This document shows positions 22,916 to 32,048 of a stretch of 64,000 nt of DNA, in pieces (the first letter of the stretch is position 1; every line of letters begins with the position of its first letter). This stretch comes from Megaustenia siamemsis. Lineage: Eukaryota; Mollusca; Gastropoda; Stylommatophora; Ariophantidae. The notes beneath the pieces were generated by a model. That model searched no databases. It saw only the letters and a program-made list of their open reading frames with translations, and had not been told where the DNA came from. The position numbers and the translations under genes were made by a program. The stretch lies in contig JAVIAB010000073.1 in assembly GCA_032433765.1 (NCBI GenBank), positions 68,367,087 to 68,431,086 on the forward strand. Direction: 5' to 3'.

Positions 22916-23177
22916 AAAAAAAAGTAAGTAAAGTACCCCCGTCACGCCAAGTGGCGTATAGGGAAATATGGTGTTAGTGACCCTATATTTTACAGACCTT
23001 CAGCACATGATTTTTGGGGTAATGTGGTCGGTATTACGCCCGTGCTGCTTTACTTTCCCAGAAAAAAATCCGGTACCCATTTAAGACTGGGTGAACCCGG
23101 AAGCCGTCGGTTGGGATCGAACCCTACCCCTTGTCCTTAGTAGTCCAGTTCACTAACCACTGAGCTATCGCGGCTCC
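22916..23177 (-). mobile_element. SINE-A copy with 14-bp target-site duplication
   Basis: Complete SINE-A in reverse orientation. ctgatgacctttgt flanks it exactly (22902-22915 and 23178-23191), defining both element ends: a tRNA-like head at the right and an aaaaaaagtaagtaaag tail at the left. Confidence 0.95.
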
Positions 23178-23191
23178 CTGATGACCTTTGT

Positions 23192-23534
23192 GCTTAAATA
23201 TAAAGCAAACACAGCGAACAAAATAAATGTCCTAAGTTGTTGGTCTCGGTTCGTTCGTATTTGCCTGATAGTTATTTGATTTTAATCGGGTTTTGATAAC
23301 CTGGTAAATGTAATGAAATATTCTATTCCCACCTTTCTCCGTTTGAAGTCCGATAGTTTTGGAGTTGGTCTTTCTTGCTACAAGATAATTCTCTCACTGT
23401 CATCTCGTTATGAAAAGGGGATAGCCAACAATAAAACAACAATTGTATCATCGGGATTCATCTATCCCTGTTATTGTTTGCGTGGAAACCTTTAGGGCGA
23501 CTTTTAACCTGATAAATTGCTTATAACGGTTACG
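23192..23534. other. Intronic DNA, no recognisable gene
   Basis: No repeat or supported ORF seen. Confidence 0.4.
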
Positions 23535-24295
23535 ACAATTTCTATCTATCTATTGACCTTTCGAGCCGTAACCGGCCCATAGGGCGTAGACCAAGATACA
23601 CCTTCTCCTATATGAATTTTTGTTCTAGCAGTTTTCTTTTAAAGATATTTTATCAAATCTCGCCATCTGTCTCTGTTCTGTGCAAGCAGTTCTATCTCAT
23701 TGAGGGAGCCGATTCCTGCTGCTCTTGCCTCTCTCATCAATGTTCTTCTCAGTGTCTCCCTGGGTCTTCCTCTTTTTCTTTTACCTGTTGTTTCCCATAT
23801 GAGGGCTTGCTTTGCTATTCGATTATTATCTCTTCTCATCACATGTCCAACGTATGACCATCGTCTTTTCTTTATTACTGAAGATATTAGTGGTTGATTG
23901 GCGATTTCTCTAATTTCCTCGTTTGTTTTGAATTCGTTCCATTCTATACCAAGTATTTTCCTTAGACATTTATTTTCGAATGCGTTCAATTTTGTTTCTA
24001 TATCTCTTGTTGTTTTCCAGCTTTCACACGCATACGTAAGGGTTGATAGTACATTTGATTTGAATAGCCTAAGTTTTGTGTTTGTGCTAATGAGTTTTGA
24101 TTTCCACAACTTTTCAAGGCTTCTGAAAGACATTGCTGCTTTAGCCAGTCTGATTCTAATTTCTTTGCTCGTATCCCCTTCTCGATCAATGTGACTTCCA
24201 AGATAGATAAAGTGATCGATCTCTTCTACTGGTTTGTTTTCCATGTATATTTTGTCACTTGTTGGAATTAAACTTTTCATGACTTTAGTCTTTTC
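23535..24295 (-). mobile_element. Non-LTR retrotransposon N1, 3' fragment with 213-codon open frame
   Basis: The minus strand is open from 24280 to 23639. It encodes the region after the reverse transcriptase: PVEEIDHFIYLGSHIDREGD, the LWKSKLISTNTKLRLFKSNV block, FENKCLRKILGIEW, KKRRWSYVGHVMRRDN and a GKRKRGRPRETLRRTLM tail. The catalytic palm lies upstream and is missing (5' truncation near 24300). The 3' UTR ends at a tatctatctattgacc tail (23540-23555), mirroring the + strand copy at 10742-11345. An open frame this long suggests relatively recent insertion. Confidence 0.88.
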
Positions 24296-24304
24296 ATTTA
24301 CGAC

Positions 24305-24555
24305 AATTTACGCTGTGAAAAAAGTTCATTTAGTTATTTCTCTAAATTATCATTATTATAACATAATATTTTAGTTACTTGCATTGTAAGTTTGAAAAAA
24401 AGCTCATTTAATTATTTCTCTAAATTATCATTATTATATCATAATATTTTAGTTACTTGCATTGTAAGTTTGAAAAAAGTTCATGTAATTATTTCTCTAA
24501 ATTATCATTATTATATCATAATATTTTAGTTACTTGCATTGTAAGTTTGAAAAAA
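24305..24555. repeat. 78-bp tandem repeat, 3 copies
   Basis: The unit runs from gtttgaaaaaaagctcattt through taaattatcattattat to acttgcattgtaa. It lies immediately beside the 5' truncation point of the N1 copy. Confidence 0.9.
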
Positions 24556-24560
24556 AAAAA

Positions 24561-25117
24561 ACATAATTTTGCTGTTAAATAAAATCTCTTATAGTTTTAT
24601 TCAAGTTTTTTTTTTGTTAAATACGAACAAGCAGCACAGTAACATGCAGGAGGGTACTATTTGACTCCATTCCATCATAAATTACTATAGGTTACGACAC
24701 AGAGAGAAAGTCATCTGATTGACTCACTCGACTTTGCCACAGGAACTGCTTTCTGTAATAGTCCCCCTAAAATTCATACACAATGCAAGATCTATAGATA
24801 TCGATATACTATTGTCGTAGGTTTGATCTCCATTGACATTGACACGTATTTATTAGTAACGGCTTTAAATACTTCAGCGATTTCACGGCTAGCTGGATTT
24901 GATGGCTGGTTGTACACAGACATTTTTACTCATTGAGCTGGAATGCGATTTTGTTCTGTATTCTGACGACATTTAAGAGGAGTCGTGGTCTCCGTTGCCT
25001 GCTTTAGATATCCGCTGCTTACTCACACATACACATACACACACATACACATTGTACTAAGTCGCGTTAACACATACAAAGCAGTAAGTGACTTAAACAT
25101 ATACACAGTTTCAACAT
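24561..25117. other. Intronic DNA, no recognisable gene
   Basis: AT-rich. A CA-rich run starts at about 25020. No supported features. Confidence 0.4.
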
Positions 25118-25207
25118 ACATTGTGCGTGAGGCAGGAGTAAGACAAAGGCGCGTACTATTCCCCCTATTGTTTATTACATACATGGAACACACACACACA
25201 CACACAT

Positions 25208-25265
<58 letters not shown>

Positions 25266-25530
25266 ACACACATATATGCAAGTTACGGCAAACCCTTCAG
25301 AGACAGATGAGATCATCGAGCTTCTATTTTCATTAGATTAGGCACTAATACGTGGAAAAATAGACAAATAAGAACACTTAAATAGACTCAACAGCACAGG
25401 CACACAATTTAACAAAGAACAATCAACATCAACAAAACAGAAGTCATGAATATCGCAAAAGAGAAATAGAACATCAGCATAACTATAGACGGCAGGCAAC
25501 TAAAACACATTGAGGAATTGGAACTATTAT
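25118..25530 (+). mobile_element. Degenerate retrotransposon N2 fragment split by a microsatellite
   Basis: Reads REAGVRQRRVLFPLLFITYM at 25122-25185, a decayed GVRQGCVLSPLLF reverse-transcriptase motif. After (CA)n(TA)n it resumes at 25400-25530 with NINKTEVMNIAKEK and a DGRQLKHIEE remnant. Numerous stops. Confidence 0.6.
25187..25262. repeat. (CA)n(TA)n compound microsatellite
   Basis: About 35 bp of CA-type then about 42 bp of TA repeats, lying inside the N2 fragment. Confidence 0.95.
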
Positions 25531-25849
25531 TTCAGCTAGTATTTGAAATAGTTTTAACTTAGTAGTGAAGTAATTTGTGATTAATTATTAACAGAAATAG
25601 ATAAAATAACATATGAGCTAATGTTGAAATTGTATTTGATTTAGTTATTGGGCCAGTATTTGAAATAGTATTGAAATTAAAGGATAGGTAAAGGCAAAAG
25701 ATAGCCCGACAGCAATGGCTGTTTGGTAATGTTAGTGAATTCATAGTAATAAGTCTCAGCTTTCCCGAGACTGACTAGCCTACCTCGCTGCCTTTCCTTC
25801 ACTGAGAAGATCTTTGGTGCCCATTTAAAGAGGAATCATCTCAGGGGAA
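25531..25849. other. Intronic DNA, no recognisable gene
   Basis: AT-rich with a weak local repetition of agtatttgaaatagt. Nothing coding. Confidence 0.4.
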
Positions 25850-26045
25850 GAGGTATGCTTACAACACTAGGAAAAAAATCACAAATAATCAACAACAGAA
25901 AATAAAATAAAGAACAATAGATGATCCGAAGCAGGATCGAAGCCGTACTCCACGGCACAGCCCCTTACACGAGAACCAAACGCTAGAGCACACTGCCAAC
26001 TAAGCTACCTGCCTCTTCCTCTGAAATGATTCGCTGATCTATTCC
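25850..26045 (-). mobile_element. SINE-B copy
   Basis: On the minus strand the head reads gaggcaggtagcttagttgg, an A-box-like start, with a B-box-like cttcgatcctg. The body and tail match 14494-14650, including the ttgttgattatttgtg tail. Confidence 0.7.
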
Positions 26046-26209
26046 CCTCATTTAAAGGAGTTGGGTGGACCACAAGAGCCTTTTGGGTCGCAAAAAATAG
26101 TGGCTCAACTGACATTTAAAGCCGATTCTTCCAATTGTCTACATGGTAATAAAACAAGTGCCTCTAAAGACAAGGCTTGCTGTCATATTTGAAACCATTT
26201 TAAGATAAC

Positions 26210-26345
26210 TTAAGAACCAACACAGAACTGGAGTCGTCAGTCGCTGGAAACTGCGAGACTTGCTGAGGAGGGGATCTGAGCACCTATAGAATTGTTCGGA
26301 GTGCAATGATGATGACCCGCAAATAACTCAATAACTCAATAACCA
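26210..26345 (+). mobile_element. I-like retroelement 3' terminal fragment
   Basis: acagaactggagtcgtcagt, then gcgagacttgctgaggaggg and ggagtgcaatgatgatgacc, ending in caaataactcaataactcaa. The same terminus occurs at 38640-38775, 53205-53350 and 60830-60950. There it directly follows RNase H-type coding sequence or its remains. Confidence 0.7.
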
Positions 26346-26630
26346 TTTTAAGAAAGCTACGTCCTGAAAAGGTCTGTGGCGTAGTGATAATGTCCTGGCA
26401 TAGCGATAAAATGGACATGGGTTTCAATTCCAGCATGATGTCTCCAATCAATTCAGCTGAAGAAGGAATGTTTATTAGGCTCACTGAGTTGGGGAAGATA
26501 ACGGCAGCGAAAATAGCATTGACCCACCCCATCATCTGCAAATGTTCTGGTCTCATTCGGTGAAATGAAAAACGTCACTCCCCATGACATTATTAAGTTG
26601 TGGATCTATCGGTCTGTGAGCTGACGCCCT
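26346..26630. other. Possible diverged retroelement or SINE tail
   Basis: Contains tggcatagcgataaaatgga and a ctcactgagttggggaagat block faintly echoed at 2930 and 29650, so probably another dispersed repeat. No gene. Confidence 0.3.
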
Positions 26631-26644
26631 TCGATCAATTACAT

Positions 26645-27115
26645 GATATGATATTGTTGTTGTTATGTGTTCAGCGACATATGCGCTGGTGCGCTTGGGT
26701 CTATGATATTGTTGTTGTGTGTTCAGCGACATATGAGCTGGTGCGCTTGGGTCTATGATATTGTTGTTGTTATGTGTTCAGCGACATATGCGCTGGTGCG
26801 CTTGGGTCTATGATATTGTTGTTGTGTGTTCAGCGACATATGAGCTGGTGCGATTGATCTATGATATGATGATATTGTTGTTGTTATGTGTTCAGCGACA
26901 TATGAGCTGGTGCACTTGGGTCTATGATATTGTTGTTGTTATGTGTTCCACGACATATGAGCTGGTGCGCTTGGGTCTATGATATTGTTGTTGTTATGTG
27001 TTCAGCGACATATGAGCTGGTGCGCTTAAGTCTATGATTTTGTTGTTGTTATGTGTTCAGCGACATATGAGCTGGTGCGCTTGGGTCTATGATATGATGA
27101 TACTGTTGTTGTTAT
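26645..27115. repeat. 54-60-bp minisatellite, about 9 copies
   Basis: The unit contains gatattgttgttgttatgtg, ttcagcgacatatgagctgg and tgcgcttgggtctat, with length variants missing or gaining a tgttat or gatgat block. Intronic. Confidence 0.9.
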
Positions 27116-27261
27116 GTATCCAGCGAAATGTGAGCTTTCGACTCATGACATCATATGATAAAGGACAGCCTCTCACTGAGCGTCAAACGTTTAGTTTTCA
27201 TTAATAACATCCCCGCTTCGGGTACCTTCCTGTCACACCTTCCCCCTACGATACTCAATAT

Positions 27262-27328
<67 letters not shown>

Positions 27329-27437
27329 GGCACTGTGCCTGCTGGCGTAGGTGTTCATATCTCTCTACAACTTTCGATCTCGACAGTTATTTATCATTTC
27401 TGTTGTTGACCTTCTGTCAAGCCATTCTCTTAAGCTC
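27262..27437 (-). mobile_element. R1b 3' terminus with (ATC)n tail, next to exon 2
   Basis: A (ATC)n tract (27263-27328) is followed by the R1b 3' end in reverse: ggcactgtgcctgctggcgt, ctttcgatctcgacagttat, ccattctcttaagctcgc. The insertion ends only about 90 bp before the exon 2 acceptor of unc-4, so it lies close to the likely branch-point region. Confidence 0.8.
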
Positions 27438-27523
27438 GCTATTTAGGGGGTGTATTTATAATTTATCAAAGTTAAGTTGTTGTGTTTTGTCCTCTATTTT
27501 CTCTTCTCTTCTGTCTGGTTCCA

Positions 27524-27525
27524 AG
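27524..27525 (+). other. 3' splice site, unc-4 intron 1
   Basis: Acceptor in a pyrimidine-rich setting (ttctcttctcttctgtctgg, then ttccaag|gtgac). It restores the reading frame of exon 1 exactly. Confidence 0.85.
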
Positions 27526-27698
27526 GTGACGGCGACGATAAGGAACACAGTGGCAGCAAGAGACGACGGACCCGTACCAATTTTACAGGCTGGCAGTTGG
27601 AGGAACTCGAGAAGGCGTTCCAGCAGTCACATTATCCAGATGTGTTCATGAGGGAGACTTTGGCGCTGAGGTTGGATCTAGTGGAGAGTAGAGTACAG
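27526..27698 (+). CDS. unc-4: unc-4/Uncx homeobox protein, exon 2 (homeodomain residues 1-46)
   Basis: Completes codon 135 and encodes residues 136-192. A short acidic linker ([11 protein letters not shown]) is followed by the homeodomain up to the first part of helix 3: [46 protein letters not shown]. The [14 protein letters not shown] and [10 protein letters not shown] signatures are diagnostic for the UNC-4/Uncx family among paired-like homeodomains. The exon stops after homeodomain residue 46 in phase 0, the conserved intron position (46/47) of paired-class homeoboxes. The last 18 coding bases and the donor form the first unit of a tandem array that continues through intron 2. Confidence 0.97.
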
Positions 27699-27704
27699 GT
27701 GGGT
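27699..27704 (+). other. 5' splice site, unc-4 intron 2 (first of a repeated series)
   Basis: Donor tacag|gtgggt. The correct one by homeobox conservation, because the next exon starts with V-W-F-Q-N. A second identical donor lies 45 nt downstream at 27744. Confidence 0.9.
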
Positions 27705-28712
27705 GGTATATGTTTGGTTAGAGTAGTGGAGAGTAGAGTACAGGTGGGTGGTAGATGTTTGGTTGGAGTAGGAGTTAAGTAGAGTACAGGTGGGTGGTAG
27801 ATGTTTGGTTAGAGTAGGAGTTAAGTAGAGTACAGGTGGGTGGTAGATGCTTGGTTAGAGTAGTGGAGAGTAGAGTACAGGTGGGTGGTAGATGTTTGGT
27901 TAGAGTAGGATTTAAGTAGAGTACAGGTGGGTGGTAGATGTTTGGTTAGAGTAGTGGAGAGTAGAGAACAGGTGGGTGGTAGATGTTTGATTAGAGTAGG
28001 AGGTAAGTAGAGTACAGGTGGGTGGTAGATGTTTGGTTAGAGTAGTGGAGAGTAGAGTACAGGTGGGTGGTAGATGTTTGGTTGGAGTAGGAGTTAAGTA
28101 GAGTACAGGTGGGTGGTAGATGTTTGAATAGTTAGAGTAGGAGTTAAGTAGAGTACAGGTGGGTGGTAGATGTTTGGTTAGAGTAGGAGTTAAGTAGAGT
28201 ACAGGTGGGTGGTAGATGCTTGGTTAGAGTAGTGGAGAGTAGAGTACAGGTGGGTGGTAGATGTTTGGTTAGAGTAGGATTTAAGTAGAGTACAGGTGGG
28301 TGGTAGATGTTTGGTTAGAGTAGTGGAGAGTAGAGAACAGGTGGGTGGTAGATGTTTGATTAGAGTAGGAGTTAAGTAGAGTACAGGTGGGTGGTAGATG
28401 TTTGGTTAGAGTAGTTGAGAGTAGAGTACAGGTGGGTGGTAGATGTTTGGTTGGAGTAGGAGTTAAGTAGAGTACAGGTTGGTGGTAGATGTTTGAATAG
28501 TTAGAGTAGGAGTTAAGTAGAGTACAGGTGGGTGGTAGATGTTTGGTTAGAGTGGGAGTTAAGTCGAGTACAGGTGGGTGGTCGATGTTTGAATGGTTAG
28601 AGTAGGAGTTAAGTAGAGTACAGGTGGGTGGTAGATGTTTGAATGGTTAGAGTAGGAGTTAAGTAGAGTACAGGTGGGTGGTAGATGTTTGAATGGTTAG
28701 AGTAGGAGTTAA

Positions 28713-28945
28713 GTAGAGAGTTCGGTTGCTTTCACTTTCGGTGCGGCTACGCCTTGTGTTTTGGCGTGTGCTATGGCTGCTATAATGGGGACTACAGCTG
28801 GCTTTCTTTGTTTGGATCCTGAAATGAGATGAGATGTCATTTCGGATGATTCTCCTGGCACTGGCGTTTGAGCAATTATGAGTTTTAATTCGTTTACAGT
28901 GATATCGGGGCCTTCGGCTAACTACAGCTACTATATCTACAGGTG
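28713..28945 (-). mobile_element. Unidentified repeat X inside the intron 2 minisatellite
   Basis: The minus strand reads NELKLIIAQTPVPGESSEM and then VVPIIAAIAHAKTQGVAAPK. The copy at 42195-42385 gives NELKSIIAQPPVPVESSELL and, after a frame change, a matching VVPIVA..SAHAK. The matches at protein level suggest a fragment of a coding repeat, perhaps a transposon ORF. I do not recognise the protein. Confidence 0.55.
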
Positions 28946-29345
28946 AATGGTAGATGTTTGAACGGTTAGAGTAGAAGTTAAGTAGAGTACAGGTGGGTGG
29001 TAGATGTTTGAACGGTTAGAGTAGAAGTTAAGTAGAGTACAGGTGGGTGGTAGATGTTTGAATGGTTAGAGTAGAAGTTAAGTAGAGTACAGGTGGGTGG
29101 TAGATGTTTGAACGGTTAGAGTAGAAGTTAAGTAGAGTACAGGTGAGTGGTAGATGTTTGAACGGTTAGAGTAGAAGTTAAGTAGAGTACAGGTGGGTGG
29201 TAGATGTTTGAATGGTTAGAGTAGAAGTTAAGTAGAGTACAGGTGGGTGGTAGATGTTTGAACGGTTAGAGTAGAAATTAAGTAGAGTACAGGTGGGTGG
29301 TAGATGTTTGAACGGTTAGAGTAGAAGTTAAGTAGAGTACATTAT

Positions 29346-29732
29346 AGTAGGTGTGTTAAAGAGTAGAGTAAGGAGTGAGTATAGCACAGTCGGGTTGTAT
29401 AAGTATTAATTATTAGAATAGTGATTGGGAAAAGTATAGGTCGGTGGTAGATGCTTTATTATCGACAGTAGGGTGAAGATGGTTGCTGTAAACAGAACAG
29501 GAAAGTTGACGGTATATTGTAAAGTTGTGTTGCTAAGTGAAGTACTGAGATGCTATTATTATTATTTGAAGTATATTGTGTGGTAAACACTGTAATTTAG
29601 GTACAGAAGTGTAGAAAATAACGTAATAGCTAGCCTTACGGTAAAAATTGACACCTGAATCACAGAGCTCATAATGAGAGTAAGGAAGACGAGGAACTTG
29701 CCTCCCTCCCACCAGCTTTAAATGTCTACAGT
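29346..29732. other. Intron 2 DNA, no recognisable feature
   Basis: Starts with decayed versions of the minisatellite unit (gtgttaaagagtagagtaag, then ggtcggtggtagatgctt near 29440), then ordinary sequence. Confidence 0.5.
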
Positions 29733-30052
29733 GTACCCATCATGTGCCATACCGGTATACGTAGGCGATCATGTCCTTCCACAATCTTTAATCTACCGTG
29801 CATCGTATCAGTTCTGTTGTTGACTGTTTTCCAAGCCATAACACCAAGCTATCTACTATTTTCTCGCTTTGTCGTCCACGATCTCTTTGTTCCTGTATTT
29901 TGCCAGTTGTATACAAGTATACAAGTATTCAAATTTTCCTCTTCTCATGATGTGCCAGAAAATTGTTGATTGTTTCTTTCCGACGTTTCTTAGGAACTCC
30001 CTTTATGTGTTAGCCTCGTTGAGAATTTCTACTGTATACAGAATTGTCAATT
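29733..30052 (-). mobile_element. Non-LTR retrotransposon R1a, 3' fragment
   Basis: catgtgccataccggtatac at the left is the 3' end in reverse. The encoded C-terminal blocks match 5300-5620 with indels. No intact frame. Confidence 0.75.
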
Positions 30053-30054
30053 AA

Positions 30055-31287
30055 TTCTTACTCCCAAGACATTGCATGATACGACTGGAATCAGGAGTCT
30101 GTCAGGCGATCCTAACAGAAAGCCTGAACATACATCGCATTGCTGTAAAGTTGGTCCTTAGGCTATTGACACTCGATAAAAGAAACACAGGCGTCCTTGT
30201 GTGTGCCATGAGTTGCGTGAGGTGGTTATCAACCACAAACTTTCATCTCTGGGATCATGACGCAAGATGAAGATTGGATTTACGTCTACGATCCACTGTC
30301 AAAACAACAGTCGTCGTAGTGGGAGTGCACGCACTCACCGAGACCAAATAATGTGTGGGAGGGCCCGAGGGGAAAAAAAATGCATATTCATCGTTTTTCT
30401 TTACGTCAAGGGCATCATTCACCCAGAGTGTGCTCCCTCTAGTCCTCGGTGAATTCTAGGTTCTAGTGCAGCATTTTGATAAGCTTGAGAAAAGATGTCC
30501 TGGGACCAAGACAGTAACTATGGCACAAACACAATTGGCTGTTGCGTCACGACAACGCGTTAGCCCCCACTTCACGCAAAATTACTCACTTTCGATAAAA
30601 ACAATCAAATGTGTGTGGTCCCGCGCCCGCTGTATTCACTTGACCTAGCTACTCGTGAATGTAAATTGTTCTCTAGCTGAAAATATGACGCCTTGACACC
30701 GTTGATAACGTCACACTGAGATTGCAGGAAAACATTACCATGGTGGCCTTTGAGATATGTAGAAGGTACTGAGATCGTTGTGTACACCAACAAGGTGACT
30801 GTTGCGGTTATTGGTGGTCAAGGAACATTCCCATATATATGTGTGTGCTGTTTTGTCCACCATCGCTACACTCCGGACACACCACATGTGCTCAGATCTT
30901 CTCCTCAAGATGTCCATCTGCACAAATCGACTAATTGTATCAGTTTCGTCACACAGAATATCTCTTACGTTCTGGTAACATCAGTCTTCACTCCCAGTTC
31001 ATACTGCCCAGATAGCCATGTATTTGTACTTCTGTCCAAGTCCTTTGGTCTACCCATCTCTCGTAGGTTCTTAATGATATCTGTCCGAACGATTGGCTGT
31101 CCAGCAGCTAATAATCGCCGAACCGGCCAGTCTGTCAGCACTATCGTTGCCCTCAACACCAGCATGGCTAGGATATACAAGAAGGTGATACTGCAAATCT
31201 TGGATCTCTGTATTGATCCCAGCCATTGTCGACGAATCAAGCACAACTCTACTTTCGGATCATTTTCATCAAACTACTGGTCGTCAT
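30055..31287. other. Unidentified intron 2 segment
   Basis: Less AT-rich than average, with overlapping open frames on both strands (30750-31301 +, 183 codons; 30965-31246 -, 93 codons). Neither has a recognisable domain, and splice context is absent. Possibly part of an unrecognised repeat. Confidence 0.3.
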
Positions 31288-31540
31288 GGGAGCCACGATA
31301 GTTCAGTGGTTAGTGAACTGAACTACAAAGGACAAGAGGTAGGGTTCGATCCCAACCGACGGCTTCCGATTCACCCAGCCTTTAATGGGTACTGGATTTT
31401 TTTTTCTGGAAAAGTAAAGCGGCACGGGCGTAATACCGACCACATTACCACAAAAATCATGTGCCGAAGGACTGTAAAATTTATGGTCACTAACACCATA
31501 TTCCCTATACACCACTCGGCGTAACGGGGGTACTTTACGG
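31288..31540 (+). mobile_element. SINE-A copy
   Basis: Plus-strand copy with head gggagccacgatagttcagt (A box), B box gggttcgatcccaa, body cgtaataccgaccacattac and 3' end ...ggcgtaacgggggtacttta. A (TA)n microsatellite begins immediately at its 3' end. Confidence 0.9.
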
Positions 31541-31778
<238 letters not shown>

Positions 31779-31905
31779 GGAAAAACTGTGTTGCATGAAA
31801 ATCCGTGGTAACGAAATATGATGTCTCGAACAAAAAGAGAAAGACATCGAAGCTCTGTTTTTACCAACAATAACAAATGCCCGTTTAATGTCGGAAGGAG
31901 ATAGT

Positions 31906-32010
31906 TTTTAATTTTATGTTTCAGGATAAAAGTTACAAATAATATTACATTTTTAATTTTATGTTTCAGGATAAAAGTTACAAATAATATTACATTTTTA
32001 ATTTTGTTTA
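31906..32010. repeat. 45-bp duplication containing cryptic 3' splice sites
   Basis: attttatgtttcaggataaa plus the following 25 bp occurs twice (tcagg at 31921 and 31966). Each copy carries a tttatgtttcag acceptor-like sequence, 127 and 82 bp upstream of the true exon 3 acceptor. Confidence 0.85.
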
Positions 32011-32046
32011 TTTTTATTTATTTATTTTTATTTTTGTTGCTACAAC

Positions 32047-32048
32047 AG
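32047..32048 (+). other. 3' splice site, unc-4 intron 2
   Basis: Acceptor ttgttgctacaacag|gtttgg after a T-rich stretch. It places Val47 of the homeodomain directly after Gln46. Confidence 0.9.

Larger units (their letters stand above)
27681..29345 (+). repeat. Exon-derived 45-50-bp minisatellite carrying about 30 copies of the exon 2 donor
   Basis: The first unit is the end of exon 2 itself: gtggagagtagagtacag (codons for VESRVQ) plus the donor gtgggtgg and about 20 intron bases. Identical or near-identical units follow, e.g. gtggagagtagagtacag at 27726-27743, or the variant ggagttaagtagagtacag. Each is followed by the same gtgggtggtagatgtttg. Unit lengths are 45, 46 and, towards the 3' end, 50 bp (with gaacggttag). 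The array is interrupted at 28713-28945 by a separate repeat. Every unit retains acag|gtgggt (occasionally gtgagt or gttggt), a usable 5' splice site. Confidence 0.95.

Noticed and set aside
27477..27525. Upstream Met codon of the homeobox exon frame ([12 protein letters not shown]) as a translation start
   Set aside because: This is the pyrimidine tract and acceptor of intron 1; the phase-1 join to exon 1 gives the conserved linker instead.
30750..31301. 183-codon plus-strand gene within unc-4 intron 2
   Set aside because: No recognisable domain, and an overlapping minus-strand frame is equally open; kept only as an unidentified segment.
31288..31365. Functional tRNA gene
   Set aside because: A and B boxes are present, but the same head recurs in many copies with a SINE body and I see no full cloverleaf with anticodon arm; the same holds for 34125-34200, 14494-14566 and 45820-45880.
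32004..32048. MFIFIYLFLFLLLQQ as the N-terminus of a separate protein
   Set aside because: T-rich intron end; the true exon starts at 32049 with the conserved VWFQN of the homeodomain.
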